Shown here piece by piece: positions 17,307-27,000 of a stretch of 64,000 nt of DNA. A program made the position numbers and the translations under genes. The notes beneath the pieces were generated by a model, which ran no database searches, was not told the DNA's origin, and saw only the letters and a program-made list of their open reading frames with translations. Position 1 is the stretch's first letter, and each line of letters opens with the position of its first letter. The stretch comes from Psychromonas sp030397575 (GTDB taxonomy: Bacteria; Pseudomonadota; Gammaproteobacteria; Enterobacterales; Psychromonadaceae), in the NCBI RefSeq assembly GCF_046250175.1, contig NZ_CP176468.1. The stretch is one strand, 5' to 3'.

Positions 17307-17771
17307 TTAATTAGGAATGTTGATAGTGGTGAGGTATTTTACCTCTTCCATTACAACATAGGTTTTAGAGCTTTTAATATTAGGCAGTGATAATAGTGTT
17401 TCACTGAGTACTTTTCTATAAGCTGACATATCTGCAACTCGGGTTTTTAAGAGGTAATCAAAATCACCAGAAACCAGATGACATTCTAAGATTGAGTCTA
17501 GTTGTTTCGCTGCTTCATTAAAGCGTTCAAATACATCTGGGCTAGAACGTTTTAAGGTTAACTCAATATAGACGAGTAAAGAGGCGCCTAAATGCTCAGG
17601 ATCAAGTAGAGCGGTATAAGATTGAATGACTTTTTGCTTTTCTAAACGTTTAACCCGCTCTAAACAAGGTGTTGGGCTTAACCCAATTTTTTGAGATAAT
17701 TCTACATTCGAAATTCGGCCATTTTTTTGCAACTCTCGTAATATATTTCTATCTATCCTATCTAGTGACAT
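17307..17771 (-). CDS. lrp: leucine-responsive regulatory protein Lrp
   Basis: A 154-residue AsnC/Lrp-family regulator close to E. coli Lrp. It has RIDRNILRELQKNGRISNVELS, the recognition helix region LSPTPCLERVKRLE, and the RAM domain with ECHLVSGDFDYLLKTRV and TYVVMEEVK. The start at 17769-17771 is preceded by AAAGGATG at good spacing; the ATG three codons upstream overlaps that signal. It lacks the N-terminal extension of E. coli Lrp. It is divergent from ald, an arrangement common in related marine gammaproteobacteria. It probably regulates ald in response to alanine or leucine as well as acting globally. Confidence 0.92.
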   Translation of the reverse strand: MSLDRIDRNILRELQKNGRISNVELSQKIGLSPTPCLERVKRLEKQKVIQSYTALLDPEHLGASLLVYIELTLKRSSPDVFERFNEAAKQLDSILECHLVSGDFDYLLKTRVADMSAYRKVLSETLLSLPNIKSSKTYVVMEEVKYLTTINIPN

Positions 17772-17950
17772 AAACTGCATCCTTTCAATATCGTAAAATT
17801 ATTAACTGCAATAATACTTATATGTAATATTTTAATCTATAAAAATACAGAAAAATAAAAAAATAGAGCGAATAAAACTATTTATTAATCTTTATACTGT
17901 TGATAACGCTTATTTATTAAACAAGTCACTATCATTCTAAGGAGCAGTAT

Positions 17951-19081
17951 ATGATTATCGGCGTACCAAAAGAGATTAAAGTTCACGAGTACCGTGTAGG
18001 TATGACACCAGCTAGTGTTAAAGAAGTTACATCAGCAGGGCATACGGTTTATATCCAACAATCAGCAGGTCAAGGAATTGCCTGTAGTGACCAAGAATAT
18101 ATTGATGCAGGTGCAATAATACTTGCGACAGCTGAAGAGGTTTTTGCTCAATCAGAGATGATTGTAAAAGTAAAAGAGCCATTAGCTGTTGAGCGTGCAA
18201 TGTTGCGCCCTGATCAATTATTATTTACTTATTTACATTTAGCTCCTGATCCTGCGCAAACTCAAGACCTAATTGATAGTAAAGCAGTTTGCATCGCTTA
18301 TGAAACCGTGACCAGTGATAATGGTAGCTTACCGTTATTAGCCCCAATGTCGGAAGTGGCTGGACGTATGTCTATTCAAGCAGGCGCTGCATGTTTAGAG
18401 AAGTCACATGGTGGTGTGGGTTTATTGTTAGGTGGTGTTGCGGGAGTTGCACCAGCTAAAGTAGTAATTATTGGTGGTGGTGTTGTCGGTTGTAATGCAG
18501 CACAGATGGCAATTGGATTAGGGGCAGACACTACCATTGTTGACAACAATATTGATACCCTACGTAAAGTAAATGCACAATTTGGTTCCACTATTAAAAC
18601 CGCTTACTCTAATAAATATAACCTTGAATCATTAGTTTTAGATGCTGATTTAGTGATCGGTGGTGTATTAATCCCGGGGGCTGCGGCACCTAAATTAGTA
18701 AGTGCAGAAATGATTAAAAAAATGCGTGCTGGTTCTGCAGTAGTGGATGTTGCCATTGATCAAGGTGGGTGTTTTGCTACGTCCAAAGCAACAACGCATA
18801 GTGATCCAACTTACATTGTTGATGATGTAGTGCATTATTGTGTAGCAAATATGCCTGGAGCTGTTGCTAGAACCTCTGCGTTTGCGCTTAATAACGCGAC
18901 ATTACCGTATATATTACGTCTTGCTAAGTTAGGTTATAAAGACGCTTTATTAACAGATAAACATTTGAAAAATGGTTTAAATGTAATGCATGGTAAAGTG
19001 ACTAACCTTAGCGTGTCTGAAAGCTTAAATATTCCTTTTGTATCTCCAGATGAAGCATTAGCGACCCCTTTTTCTGCTTAA
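17951..19081 (+). CDS. ald: alanine dehydrogenase
   Basis: A 376-residue NAD-dependent alanine dehydrogenase catalysing alanine plus NAD to pyruvate, ammonium and NADH. The catalytic pair K75 and H96 is in place (VKVKEP and TYLHLAPD), and the Rossmann motif IGGGVVG lies near residue 175. Length and motifs are standard. AAGGAGCAG precedes the start. Beside lrp it may serve general alanine metabolism. With tpa nearby it also completes a cycle that recovers pyruvate and frees taurine nitrogen as ammonium. A strong terminator follows at once. Confidence 0.95.
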   Translation: MIIGVPKEIKVHEYRVGMTPASVKEVTSAGHTVYIQQSAGQGIACSDQEYIDAGAIILATAEEVFAQSEMIVKVKEPLAVERAMLRPDQLLFTYLHLAPDPAQTQDLIDSKAVCIAYETVTSDNGSLPLLAPMSEVAGRMSIQAGAACLEKSHGGVGLLLGGVAGVAPAKVVIIGGGVVGCNAAQMAIGLGADTTIVDNNIDTLRKVNAQFGSTIKTAYSNKYNLESLVLDADLVIGGVLIPGAAAPKLVSAEMIKKMRAGSAVVDVAIDQGGCFATSKATTHSDPTYIVDDVVHYCVANMPGAVARTSAFALNNATLPYILRLAKLGYKDALLTDKHLKNGLNVMHGKVTNLSVSESLNIPFVSPDEALATPFSA

Positions 19082-19083
19082 AA

Positions 19084-19118
19084 AAATATGCCCACATAAA
19101 GTGGGCATATTTCATTTT
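19084..19118 (+). terminator. rho-independent terminator of ald
   Basis: AAATATGCCCAC (19084-19095) pairs with GTGGGCATATTT (19101-19112) over a 5-nt loop and runs into CATTTTTT. It immediately follows the ald stop and faces the convergent acuI gene. Confidence 0.92.
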
Positions 19119-19139
19119 TTGTTTTTATCTGTTACAAAG

Positions 19140-20123
19140 CTAACCTGCAATATTCACAACCACGCGTCCGCGTACTTTTCCTTGAATCAGTTGTTCAGCG
19201 GTATCAATCGTTTCTTCTAACGTAATCTCTTTGGCAATATCATCAAATACTGATGCATCTAAAATATTAGCTAATCGATCCCAAGCTTCAACCCTGTCTG
19301 CTGTTGGGCGCATTACGCTATCAATACCTGCTAAGGTAATACCACGTAGAATAAATGGCATAACAGTGGTAGATAAATCCATACCCTGTGCTAAACCACA
19401 AGCAGCGACTACGCCACCATATTTAAGGCTTGCACAAACGTTAGCAAGTGTATGGCTGCCAGCTGCATCGATTGCTGCTGCCCAACGCTCTTTGGCTAAT
19501 GGACGGCCTGGTTCAGTTAATAAAGCACGGTCAATAACCTCTGATGCCCCTAATTTGGTGAGGTACTCGGTTTGCTCCATACGTCCAGTAGAAGCCACAA
19601 CTTGATAGCCTAGTTTGGCTAAAATACTAATAGCAAAGCTACCAACACCACCATTTGCTCCTGTTACTAAAACTTCACCACTGTCAGGAGTAATGCCATG
19701 TTTTTCTAATGCAATCACACATAACATAGCTGTGTAACCAGCAGTACCAATGGACATGGCCTGACGAGCAGAAAAAGCATTAGGTAAAGGAATTAACCAA
19801 TCGCTGTTTAATCGTGCTTTCTCAGCGAGGCCGCCGCAATGAACCTCACCTACACCATAGCCGTTAAGTAAAACCTGATCGCCGACTTTAAATTTATCGC
19901 TAGCAGTCTCTTCTACTGTACCAACGAGGTCGATTCCGGGGATCATTGGGAAGTTACGTACAACAGGTCCTTTACCTGTGATTGCTAATGCATCTTTATA
20001 GTTCAGAGTGCTATAAGCTACTTTGATGGTGACATCACCTTCCGGTAACACACTCTCTTCTATTTGTTGTAAAGCAGAACGGTATCCTTGTTCATCTTTT
20101 TCAATTAAAACGCCTTTGAACAT
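19140..20123 (-). CDS. acuI: acrylyl-CoA reductase, YhdH/AcuI family
   Basis: A 327-residue medium-chain quinone-oxidoreductase-type protein of the YhdH/AcuI subfamily. It has STLNYKDALAITGKGPVVR and PMIPGIDLVGTV near the N-terminus and the NADPH site VLVTGANGGVGSFAI. AcuI reduces toxic acryloyl-CoA, formed for example during DMSP breakdown, to propionyl-CoA. There is no zinc-ligand loop, as expected for the subfamily. A TAGACCGATCGTCTA operator sits 14 bp upstream of the start and also precedes the adjacent tetR-type gene, so the two form a small regulon. No DMSP lyase gene lies in this window. Confidence 0.85.
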   Translation of the reverse strand: MFKGVLIEKDEQGYRSALQQIEESVLPEGDVTIKVAYSTLNYKDALAITGKGPVVRNFPMIPGIDLVGTVEETASDKFKVGDQVLLNGYGVGEVHCGGLAEKARLNSDWLIPLPNAFSARQAMSIGTAGYTAMLCVIALEKHGITPDSGEVLVTGANGGVGSFAISILAKLGYQVVASTGRMEQTEYLTKLGASEVIDRALLTEPGRPLAKERWAAAIDAAGSHTLANVCASLKYGGVVAACGLAQGMDLSTTVMPFILRGITLAGIDSVMRPTADRVEAWDRLANILDASVFDDIAKEITLEETIDTAEQLIQGKVRGRVVVNIAG

Positions 20124-20136
20124 ATATTGCTCCTAT

Positions 20137-20151
20137 TAGACCGATCGTCTA
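20137..20151. promoter_or_regulatory. TetR-family operator upstream of acuI
   Basis: TAGACCGATCGTCTA, with TAGAC/GTCTA inverted arms, resembles the NemR/AcuR-type box. An identical copy lies at 20815-20829 upstream of the TetR-family gene itself. Confidence 0.7.
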
Positions 20152-20171
20152 TTAAATATTGAAAATAAATT

Positions 20172-20804
20172 TTAGCGGGGTAATCCCGTCATAAAATGAT
20201 GAAAATAGTTATCTATTGGTGTCGTATTTTGTGTTAATCGTGTTCGACTGACTGCACCTTCCCAGCCAATCCAGAAGTATTCTGCTAGCTTTTCCGTGTT
20301 TGCGCTTTGTGATAGATCATGGTTTGCTTTTGCAAGCTCTAAACAGTCAGCTATACGGTTTTGCCAAGTAATAAAAACATGGCTTAAAATGGGGCGAAAG
20401 CTTTCAGGCAACAAGTCCACTTCTTGACCTAGGTTGCCAATTAAACAGCCGCGCTTAAAGTGGTGATAAGCCAATCCTGACTTTGCATCTTCTACAAAGT
20501 TAGCAATACGGGTGAGTGCTGGATAGCTCTCATCTAATAAATATGTATCCAGTTTATGCGCAAAATAGTTTGCATAACTATCAATCACGGCTAAACCAAA
20601 AGCTTCTTTACTACTAAAGTAATGGTAAAAAGATCCTTTCGGTACGCCCACTTTTTTCAATATAGGATCAATACCTGATGCGGAAAATCCACTTTCAGTC
20701 AGTTGTTCGAGTCCGCTACGTATTAGTTCTGCGCGTGTATCTCGATTATCAGTCGTATTTTTTGGCGGTCTACCACGCCGTGGCTTTGTTATTTCTATTG
20801 TCAT
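20172..20804 (-). CDS. TetR-family regulator of acuI (AcuR-like)
   Basis: A 210-residue TetR-family repressor. It begins with a basic RRGRPPK stretch, followed by the helix-turn-helix LTESGFSASGIDPILKKVGVPKGSFYHYFSSKEAFG. The C-terminal ligand domain includes the FKRGCLIGNLGQE segment seen in AcuR/NemR-type regulators, whose cysteine reacts with electrophiles. It is 48 bp upstream of acuI and transcribed in the same direction. Both genes carry the same 15-bp operator, so it probably represses itself and acuI. The ATG at 20802-20804 is used; a GTG directly before it is an alternative. An acrylate-type inducer is inferred. Confidence 0.8.
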   Translation of the reverse strand: MTIEITKPRRGRPPKNTTDNRDTRAELIRSGLEQLTESGFSASGIDPILKKVGVPKGSFYHYFSSKEAFGLAVIDSYANYFAHKLDTYLLDESYPALTRIANFVEDAKSGLAYHHFKRGCLIGNLGQEVDLLPESFRPILSHVFITWQNRIADCLELAKANHDLSQSANTEKLAEYFWIGWEGAVSRTRLTQNTTPIDNYFHHFMTGLPR

Positions 20805-20814
20805 CACAATATAA

Positions 20815-20829
20815 TAGACCGATCGTCTA
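20815..20829. promoter_or_regulatory. autoregulatory TetR-family operator
   Basis: A second, identical TAGACCGATCGTCTA lies 10 bp upstream of the TetR-family start codon. Two perfect copies in front of two adjacent genes strongly indicate the binding site of that regulator. Confidence 0.7.
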
Positions 20830-20893
20830 ATTAATTCAAAATGTTTATTAAAAAGACTGATAATGAAGGGAGAATCACCTTGAAAGAGTGTGA

Positions 20894-22978
20894 TTAAGTT
20901 TCTATCTGGTAATTCTCTGTATAATCTAAGAATTTCTGAGCCGGCATTGGTTTACTAAAGTAATAACCTTGTACGTAGTCACAACCTAAATCATTTAAAA
21001 TATTGAGCTGTTCACTGATTTCTACGCCTTCGGCGACTACTTTTAAACCCAAGCTATGAGCTATCGCAATGCTCGCTTTAACCAAGTCTCGGTCTTCTTT
21101 GTTAATGGTAATACCATTCACAAAACTTCTATCAACTTTAAGCACATCGAAATGATATTGTCGTAAATAACTGAGTGATGAATAACCAGTACCAAAGTCA
21201 TCCATGGATAACTTCACACCTAATTCTTGTAGTTCAATCAAGGCTTCTGTAATGTAAGACTGGCCTGTCATTAATACACCCTCCGTTATTTCTAATTCTA
21301 AATGGTCAGGACTAAGGTTGGCTTTTTTAAGTGCTTCTTTAATTACTTTAAGAAGTTTTTTATCTCGAAATTGACGAGGAGATAAGTTGACTGCCATTAC
21401 AAAATCATTGTTTTGCTGAGTTTGCCATAAGCTTAAAAAGCTAAGGGATTCGTTGATCACATACTGGCCAATTGGAACGATTAGACCTGTTTGTTCTGCA
21501 ATAGGGATAAATTCGTCAGGAAAAATATTTCCTAAAGCGGGGTTATGCCAGCGTAATAAAGCTTCTGCACCAATAACGTTTTGTGTCCTTGAGTCGAATT
21601 GAGGTTGATAAAATACCTCGAACTCGTCACGTTCAAGCGCATTGCGCATCTGCTCTTCCACTTCAAACCTGCGTATCATGGCTGTATTCATCTCTTTTGT
21701 GAAAAAAGAGTAGGCGTTTCGACCTAACGTTTTAGCTTGATACATCGCGGTATCAGCATTTCGTAAAAGATCTGAAACTGTAGTGCCATTATCTGGTGAA
21801 ACAGCGACACCTAGGCTTAAAGTAACGATTAATTCTCGACCATCGATGTGGAAGGGCTTACGGAATACCTCAAGTAAGTTCTGTGCAACGACTTTGATAC
21901 TCATTTCATCGTGTAAACCTGGCGATAATAAAATAAATTCATCACCGCCTAATCTACCTACAGTGTCTGTTTTACGGGTTGCTTTTTTTAAGCGTTTAGC
22001 TGCTTCAATTAATAGCTTATCGCCTATTTCATGACCTAAAGAATCATTTACTTTTTTAAAGTCATCTAAGTCTAGGAAGCAGACCGTTACATTTTCATTG
22101 TTACGATCTGCTTCATTGAGCATTTGTGATAATCTGTCTAACGATAAAAAGCGATTAGGTAAGGCTGTGAGAGTGTCATAGTACGCATGTTGTTTAATGG
22201 TTTGTGACGATCTATGTTGTTCAGTAATATCACGTACGATCGTTAATATTTGTTGGTATTCAGGCAAATAATTAATACGCGCTTCGAAATAGGTTAACCC
22301 GTGAGGCAACATAAGTTCATATTCAAAAGTGAATGGAGCTGCTTCTTTAATCACTTTGTTTATATATGTATTATATTTATTAGCAACGTCGGCAGGTAAT
22401 ACCTCACTTATTTTATAACCAATAAATTTTGAAGGGGGCGTATACAGGTTTTTACTGCTACCAGCATAATAGTCGGTGATGGTGCTATCTTTTTCTATTA
22501 AGAAAAAAAGATCTGGCGTTGCTTCAAAAATGGTTTGTAGCATGTGTTCTTTAAAGGACACTTGAGCCTGGGCATTTTTGGTGTCTGTCATATTAATATC
22601 AACACAGTACATTTGTTTTTTATTGTATTGATTTGTAAACATAACATGGCTAGAGAACACTTCAACATCAGCACCATCTTTGTCATGAAGGGTTATTTCT
22701 GATGCAGGGATCTCTATGCCTTTTTGAACCCAATCACGATGTGCACTGATGACAAATTCACACATATCCTTAGGTATAATCAGGTCTTCAATTTTTTGTC
22801 CAATTGCTTCTTCTTCGGTGTAACCATAAATTATTTCACTGCCTCTATTCCAATAAATAACTCGACGATCTTCGTTATAGCCCTGAACAGAAATAGCATC
22901 CACTGCATCAAACAATTGATGTAATGGATCATTCAGAATTGCTTTTTCTAGAAGCTCGTATTTATTTATTGATTTCAT
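20894..22978 (-). CDS. PAS-PAS-GGDEF-EAL cyclic-di-GMP protein
   Basis: A 694-residue cytoplasmic signalling protein. Two PAS-like domains (about residues 15-130 and 140-255) precede a GGDEF domain with intact GGDEF at 344-348 and an inhibitory-site RxxD at 335-338. An EAL domain follows, with EALLR at 472-476, DDFGTGYSSL at 593-602, K614 in LKVDRSFV and E650 in VVAEGVE. Both diguanylate cyclase and phosphodiesterase residues are preserved, so either activity is possible. There are no transmembrane segments; the PAS domains probably sense a cytosolic ligand or redox state. It stands alone between the TetR-family regulator gene and the two-component genes, with no sign of an operon. Confidence 0.9.
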   Translation of the reverse strand: MKSINKYELLEKAILNDPLHQLFDAVDAISVQGYNEDRRVIYWNRGSEIIYGYTEEEAIGQKIEDLIIPKDMCEFVISAHRDWVQKGIEIPASEITLHDKDGADVEVFSSHVMFTNQYNKKQMYCVDINMTDTKNAQAQVSFKEHMLQTIFEATPDLFFLIEKDSTITDYYAGSSKNLYTPPSKFIGYKISEVLPADVANKYNTYINKVIKEAAPFTFEYELMLPHGLTYFEARINYLPEYQQILTIVRDITEQHRSSQTIKQHAYYDTLTALPNRFLSLDRLSQMLNEADRNNENVTVCFLDLDDFKKVNDSLGHEIGDKLLIEAAKRLKKATRKTDTVGRLGGDEFILLSPGLHDEMSIKVVAQNLLEVFRKPFHIDGRELIVTLSLGVAVSPDNGTTVSDLLRNADTAMYQAKTLGRNAYSFFTKEMNTAMIRRFEVEEQMRNALERDEFEVFYQPQFDSRTQNVIGAEALLRWHNPALGNIFPDEFIPIAEQTGLIVPIGQYVINESLSFLSLWQTQQNNDFVMAVNLSPRQFRDKKLLKVIKEALKKANLSPDHLELEITEGVLMTGQSYITEALIELQELGVKLSMDDFGTGYSSLSYLRQYHFDVLKVDRSFVNGITINKEDRDLVKASIAIAHSLGLKVVAEGVEISEQLNILNDLGCDYVQGYYFSKPMPAQKFLDYTENYQIET

Positions 22979-23128
22979 AGTTCTCGCAATAAAAACTCAG
23001 ATCATAATAACACTATAGTTAATTGGTTATTATTTTTCAGATAAAAGTGAAAATTTATGAGCTAGGTTACTATCCTCTGCCCCAAAATATGAAATCGCGA
23101 TGATACTTACTTTTAGGTATAAGGTAAA

Positions 23129-24019
23129 CTAGCCTTCTAGTATTCTGATTGAAATTGCAGCTGCAGAAGTGCGATTATCAACGCCTAATTTCTTGTATAT
23201 TTGCTCCAGATGTTTATTTACGGTACGCGGGCTCATGGTTAATATTTGAGATATTTCCCAGCTAGTCTTACCATAGGAAACCCAATATAAAACCTCAGAC
23301 TCGCGTTTTGTAATAGGTAACTTTTGTTGTAAGTCTGTTGCTGATTTTTGTGTTTTATTTTGAACAATTCTCAGCAAGTGCATCTGTTGTTGTTGACGTT
23401 CGTAGGCAATACTGATTTTGTTAACAAAACAATTAATTACTAATTCAGTCTTTGTATCATTCGCTAGCCATTTTTCTATTAATGGCGCGAGAGTTGCCCA
23501 AGGGCTAGCATCGCCTGGTGATACTTGATCGATTAACTCATGCACATGGGGGGTCGCCCAAGATAAACGACCTACAGGGCTAACACAGAACACTGTCTTG
23601 CCTGCATGATCTAATGCGTCCTGTGCGCTGAGTGCTAATTTTGCCGTTTCAATATGGCGTTTTATACGCACAATAACTTCATCGGGAGAGATAGGTTTAG
23701 TTACGTAATCCACTCCACCAGCTTCAATGCCTTTCACAATATCTTCTACATCAGTTAAGCCTGTCATAAAAATAATAGGAGTATTAGGTAATAATATTTT
23801 TAAACGGCGACACGTTTCAAAGCCATCCATTTCAGGCATCATTGCATCTAACAATACAACATCAGGTGGTACTTTCTCTGCTATTGCCAGTGCTTGTTGG
23901 CCACTTAATGCAACCAGTGCCGTATAGCCTTGGCTATTTAAAGCAACATTGAGCATGCCTAATGATTCTGGTGAGTCATCAACCACCAACACCACATCAC
24001 TACTATTATGATCCATCAT
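23129..24019 (-). CDS. LuxR/NarL-type response regulator paired with the NCS1-fused kinase
   Basis: A 296-residue response regulator. Its receiver domain (1-120) has phospho-acceptor D58 in VVLLDAMMPEMDGF, the acidic pair D14/D15 and K108. A linker of about 100 residues without a recognisable domain contains a short PAS-like VFCVSPVGRLSWATP stretch. The C-terminal LuxR helix-turn-helix (about 228-296) contains LPITKRESEVLYWVSYGKT and MSPRTVNKHLEQIYKKLGV. Its start overlaps the end of the hybrid kinase gene by 14 bp, so the two are a cognate pair. The nearest promoter to control is that of the divergent urea-uptake and urease genes. Confidence 0.88.
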   Translation of the reverse strand: MMDHNSSDVVLVVDDSPESLGMLNVALNSQGYTALVALSGQQALAIAEKVPPDVVLLDAMMPEMDGFETCRRLKILLPNTPIIFMTGLTDVEDIVKGIEAGGVDYVTKPISPDEVIVRIKRHIETAKLALSAQDALDHAGKTVFCVSPVGRLSWATPHVHELIDQVSPGDASPWATLAPLIEKWLANDTKTELVINCFVNKISIAYERQQQQMHLLRIVQNKTQKSATDLQQKLPITKRESEVLYWVSYGKTSWEISQILTMSPRTVNKHLEQIYKKLGVDNRTSAAAISIRILEG

Positions 24020-27000
24020 TTAACTCGTTTAAATATTCAATTATTTTAGGGAAGTTACACACTTCAACATATTCAAGAATTTGTGATTCACTTCCTGCTG
24101 GGTAACGGTACTCATCTTTTATTTCATCAAATTTATGTTTAAAACCGGATAGATAACCAATTTCAGCCATTGCAATTAAGGCTTCATATTGTTCAACCCC
24201 TAACTTAGGTTTGTGGGCTTGATTATCTTTATCTTTAAAAGCATTATCAGTCCGTTTGTATTGCCATTGTAAATCTAACAACTGTGCTATTTTGCCTAAT
24301 AATGCATCTAAATTGAGTGGTTTGGCAATGTAGCCGTCATGGTATCCCTCTGCCTGTTGATTGTACTCTGCATCTCGTGCATTCGCTGACAGCATTAATA
24401 CTGGCATATGGTAATGTTGTTCACGTAGCGTTTTGACCATTTGCCATCCATTGATATTAGGCATTTGCACATCCATTAAAATCAGATCAACTTTTTGCTG
24501 TTGTAGTTGTTGATAACCCTGCTCTGCGTCTTCTGCTAATAGTATGTTAAAACCAATAGGTGATAAAAGATCTGTCATTAACTCTCGCTGATTGAGATTG
24601 TCATCAACAACGAGGATAGATTGTATTGGGCCATCATAACCAATCGCTTCTGACTTGGTTAATTCAGGCTCTTTTGGATCTTTATGTAGTTTGAATAACA
24701 TTAAACGAAAATTAAAAGTGCTGCCTTGACCGAGTTGACTGTTTAAGGTTATCTCACCTCCCATTAATTCAGCAAGAGAGCGTGAAATAGTTAAGCCTAA
24801 TCCAGTTCCACCAGTTGATTGAGATTGTGAATGGCGAATTTGCTCAAAGGGTTTAAAGATGATCTCTTGGTCATGAAGCGCAATACCGGCACCAGTATCA
24901 ATCACACTAAAGTTCGCTACCTCACTGCGGTAAGTGACTTTAAAAGTTACCGAACCTTGTGCGGTAAATTTAATTGCATTGGAGATCAGGTTAATCAAAA
25001 TTTGTCTAAAACGTTGTTTATCCGTCGCCACATAATCAGGTAAGTTTGGGCTACTGATATAATTAAACTTAATGCCTTTTTTGCTTGCTTGCATCTGAAA
25101 CATATCAACTAATTGCTGCAAGATGGCTTTTAGATTAAATTCATCGCGCTGAAGTGTTACTCGACCTGCTTCAATCTTAGATATCTCTAATAAGCTCTCG
25201 ATTAAGTCTGCGAGGTGTTGGCCGTTACGGCGAATAATTGCAATAGTTTCTTGCTGCTTAGGCGGTAAAGCTTGATCGCGCAGCAGTAGCTGAGCATAAC
25301 CTAGCAGTACATTTAAGGGGGTGCGAAGTTCATGGCTTAACGCTGCTAAATAACGACTTTTAGCCTGATTAGCTGATTCAGCCACTTCTTTGGCAGTCTG
25401 CAATGCAAAAGAGGTGGTTTCATGGGCATCAATTTCTTTGGCAAGCGCTTTGGTTTGTGAACGCAGCTCTTTTAGTGCATTTTGATTACCATCCCGGGCG
25501 AGAATAAATAACCAACTAATAATGCCGATAATAATGATTAACAGAAAAAATGTTTTAATTAGGGTATTTGCAAATAGTTGTTTTACCTGCGCACCTTCTA
25601 AGGGCACCTGCAGATACACCAAAAATAAAATAGCGGCACTTATCAGGCTTAATACTAAGGTTAATGCAATAAACTGAGTTAATGGTGTCGTCAGTACTTT
25701 TAAGGCCTTTTCACTGACAAATCGAGTAAAGAAATCGTGTGCTTGTTGTGAAATAGTTGCATGAGGACGACATTGGTCAGCACAGCGTACATCTAGGCTG
25801 CAACATAAAGAGCAAATAGCTTTACCGTAAGCTGGACAGAAGGTCATATCTTCTTGATCAAAGCTATTCTCACAAATGTGGCACTCGCAAAATTGCTTAA
25901 TTTCAATTTCTTGATTATTGGCTAAGTAATATTTACCTTGGGTTAACCAAGCAATTAATGGCACGGTAATAAAAGGTAGAAAACAGGCTATAAAGGAGGC
26001 TAATGCTTCCGCTGTCTCACCATAAAATCCCATATGAGCGGTGAAACCAGCTATAGATGCCAATAGCATAGAGCCAACACCAACAGGGTTAATATCGAAT
26101 AGATGTGAGCGTTTAAATTCAATATGTTTAGGGCTGATCCCTAAAGGCTTGTTAATGATTAAATCAGCTACAACAGAACTTAACCAAGCTAATACTAAAA
26201 CCGAATAAACCGATAACATACTGGCAATCGTCTGGTAGATACCGAGTTCCATTAATAATAGAGCGATGGCCACATTAAATACCATCCATACAACTCGGCC
26301 TGGATGGTTATGAGTAACGCGAGAGAAAAAGTTAGACCAAGCTAACGAACCTGCATAAGCATTGGCTACGTTAATTTTTAATTGCGATAAAATGACAAAG
26401 CCGCAGGCAACGACAGAGATAACAGTGGTGTTATCAAAGACATAACTATAAGCTAATTGATACATATGAGCAGGATCACTGGCTAGGTTTGCTGGTATAC
26501 CTTGTTGTAGTGCAAAGTAAGCGAGAAAAGATCCTAAAAATAGTTTCAATGCTCCGAATAGCATCCAACCTGGGCCCCCCACTAATAACGCTATCCACCA
26601 GCGACCAGACTTTTTCTTTGGTTTTTCAGGTAAAAAGCGTAAAAAATCTACCTGTTCGCCGATTTGTGCCACCAAAGCCAATAATACGGCAGAGGCGCCG
26701 CCAAACAGTAATAGATTAAACTCGCTACCATGCACCCCTGCATTACCAGTAAAAGTAATCCACTCCTTAAATTGACTATCACTGTGAGTAAAAACAAAAA
26801 AAAGTGGCAATAGTTGTAAAGCAACCCAAATAGGTGATGACCAAACTTGAAATCGACTAATGTAGGTAATGCCATGGGTCACTAGAGGGATGATGATAAT
26901 GGTACTGAGGATATACCCAATCGGTAAAGGCACTGCAAATAGAATCTTTAAGGCCATCGCCATGATTGCGGCTTCAAGGGCAAAAAAGATAAACGTGAAG

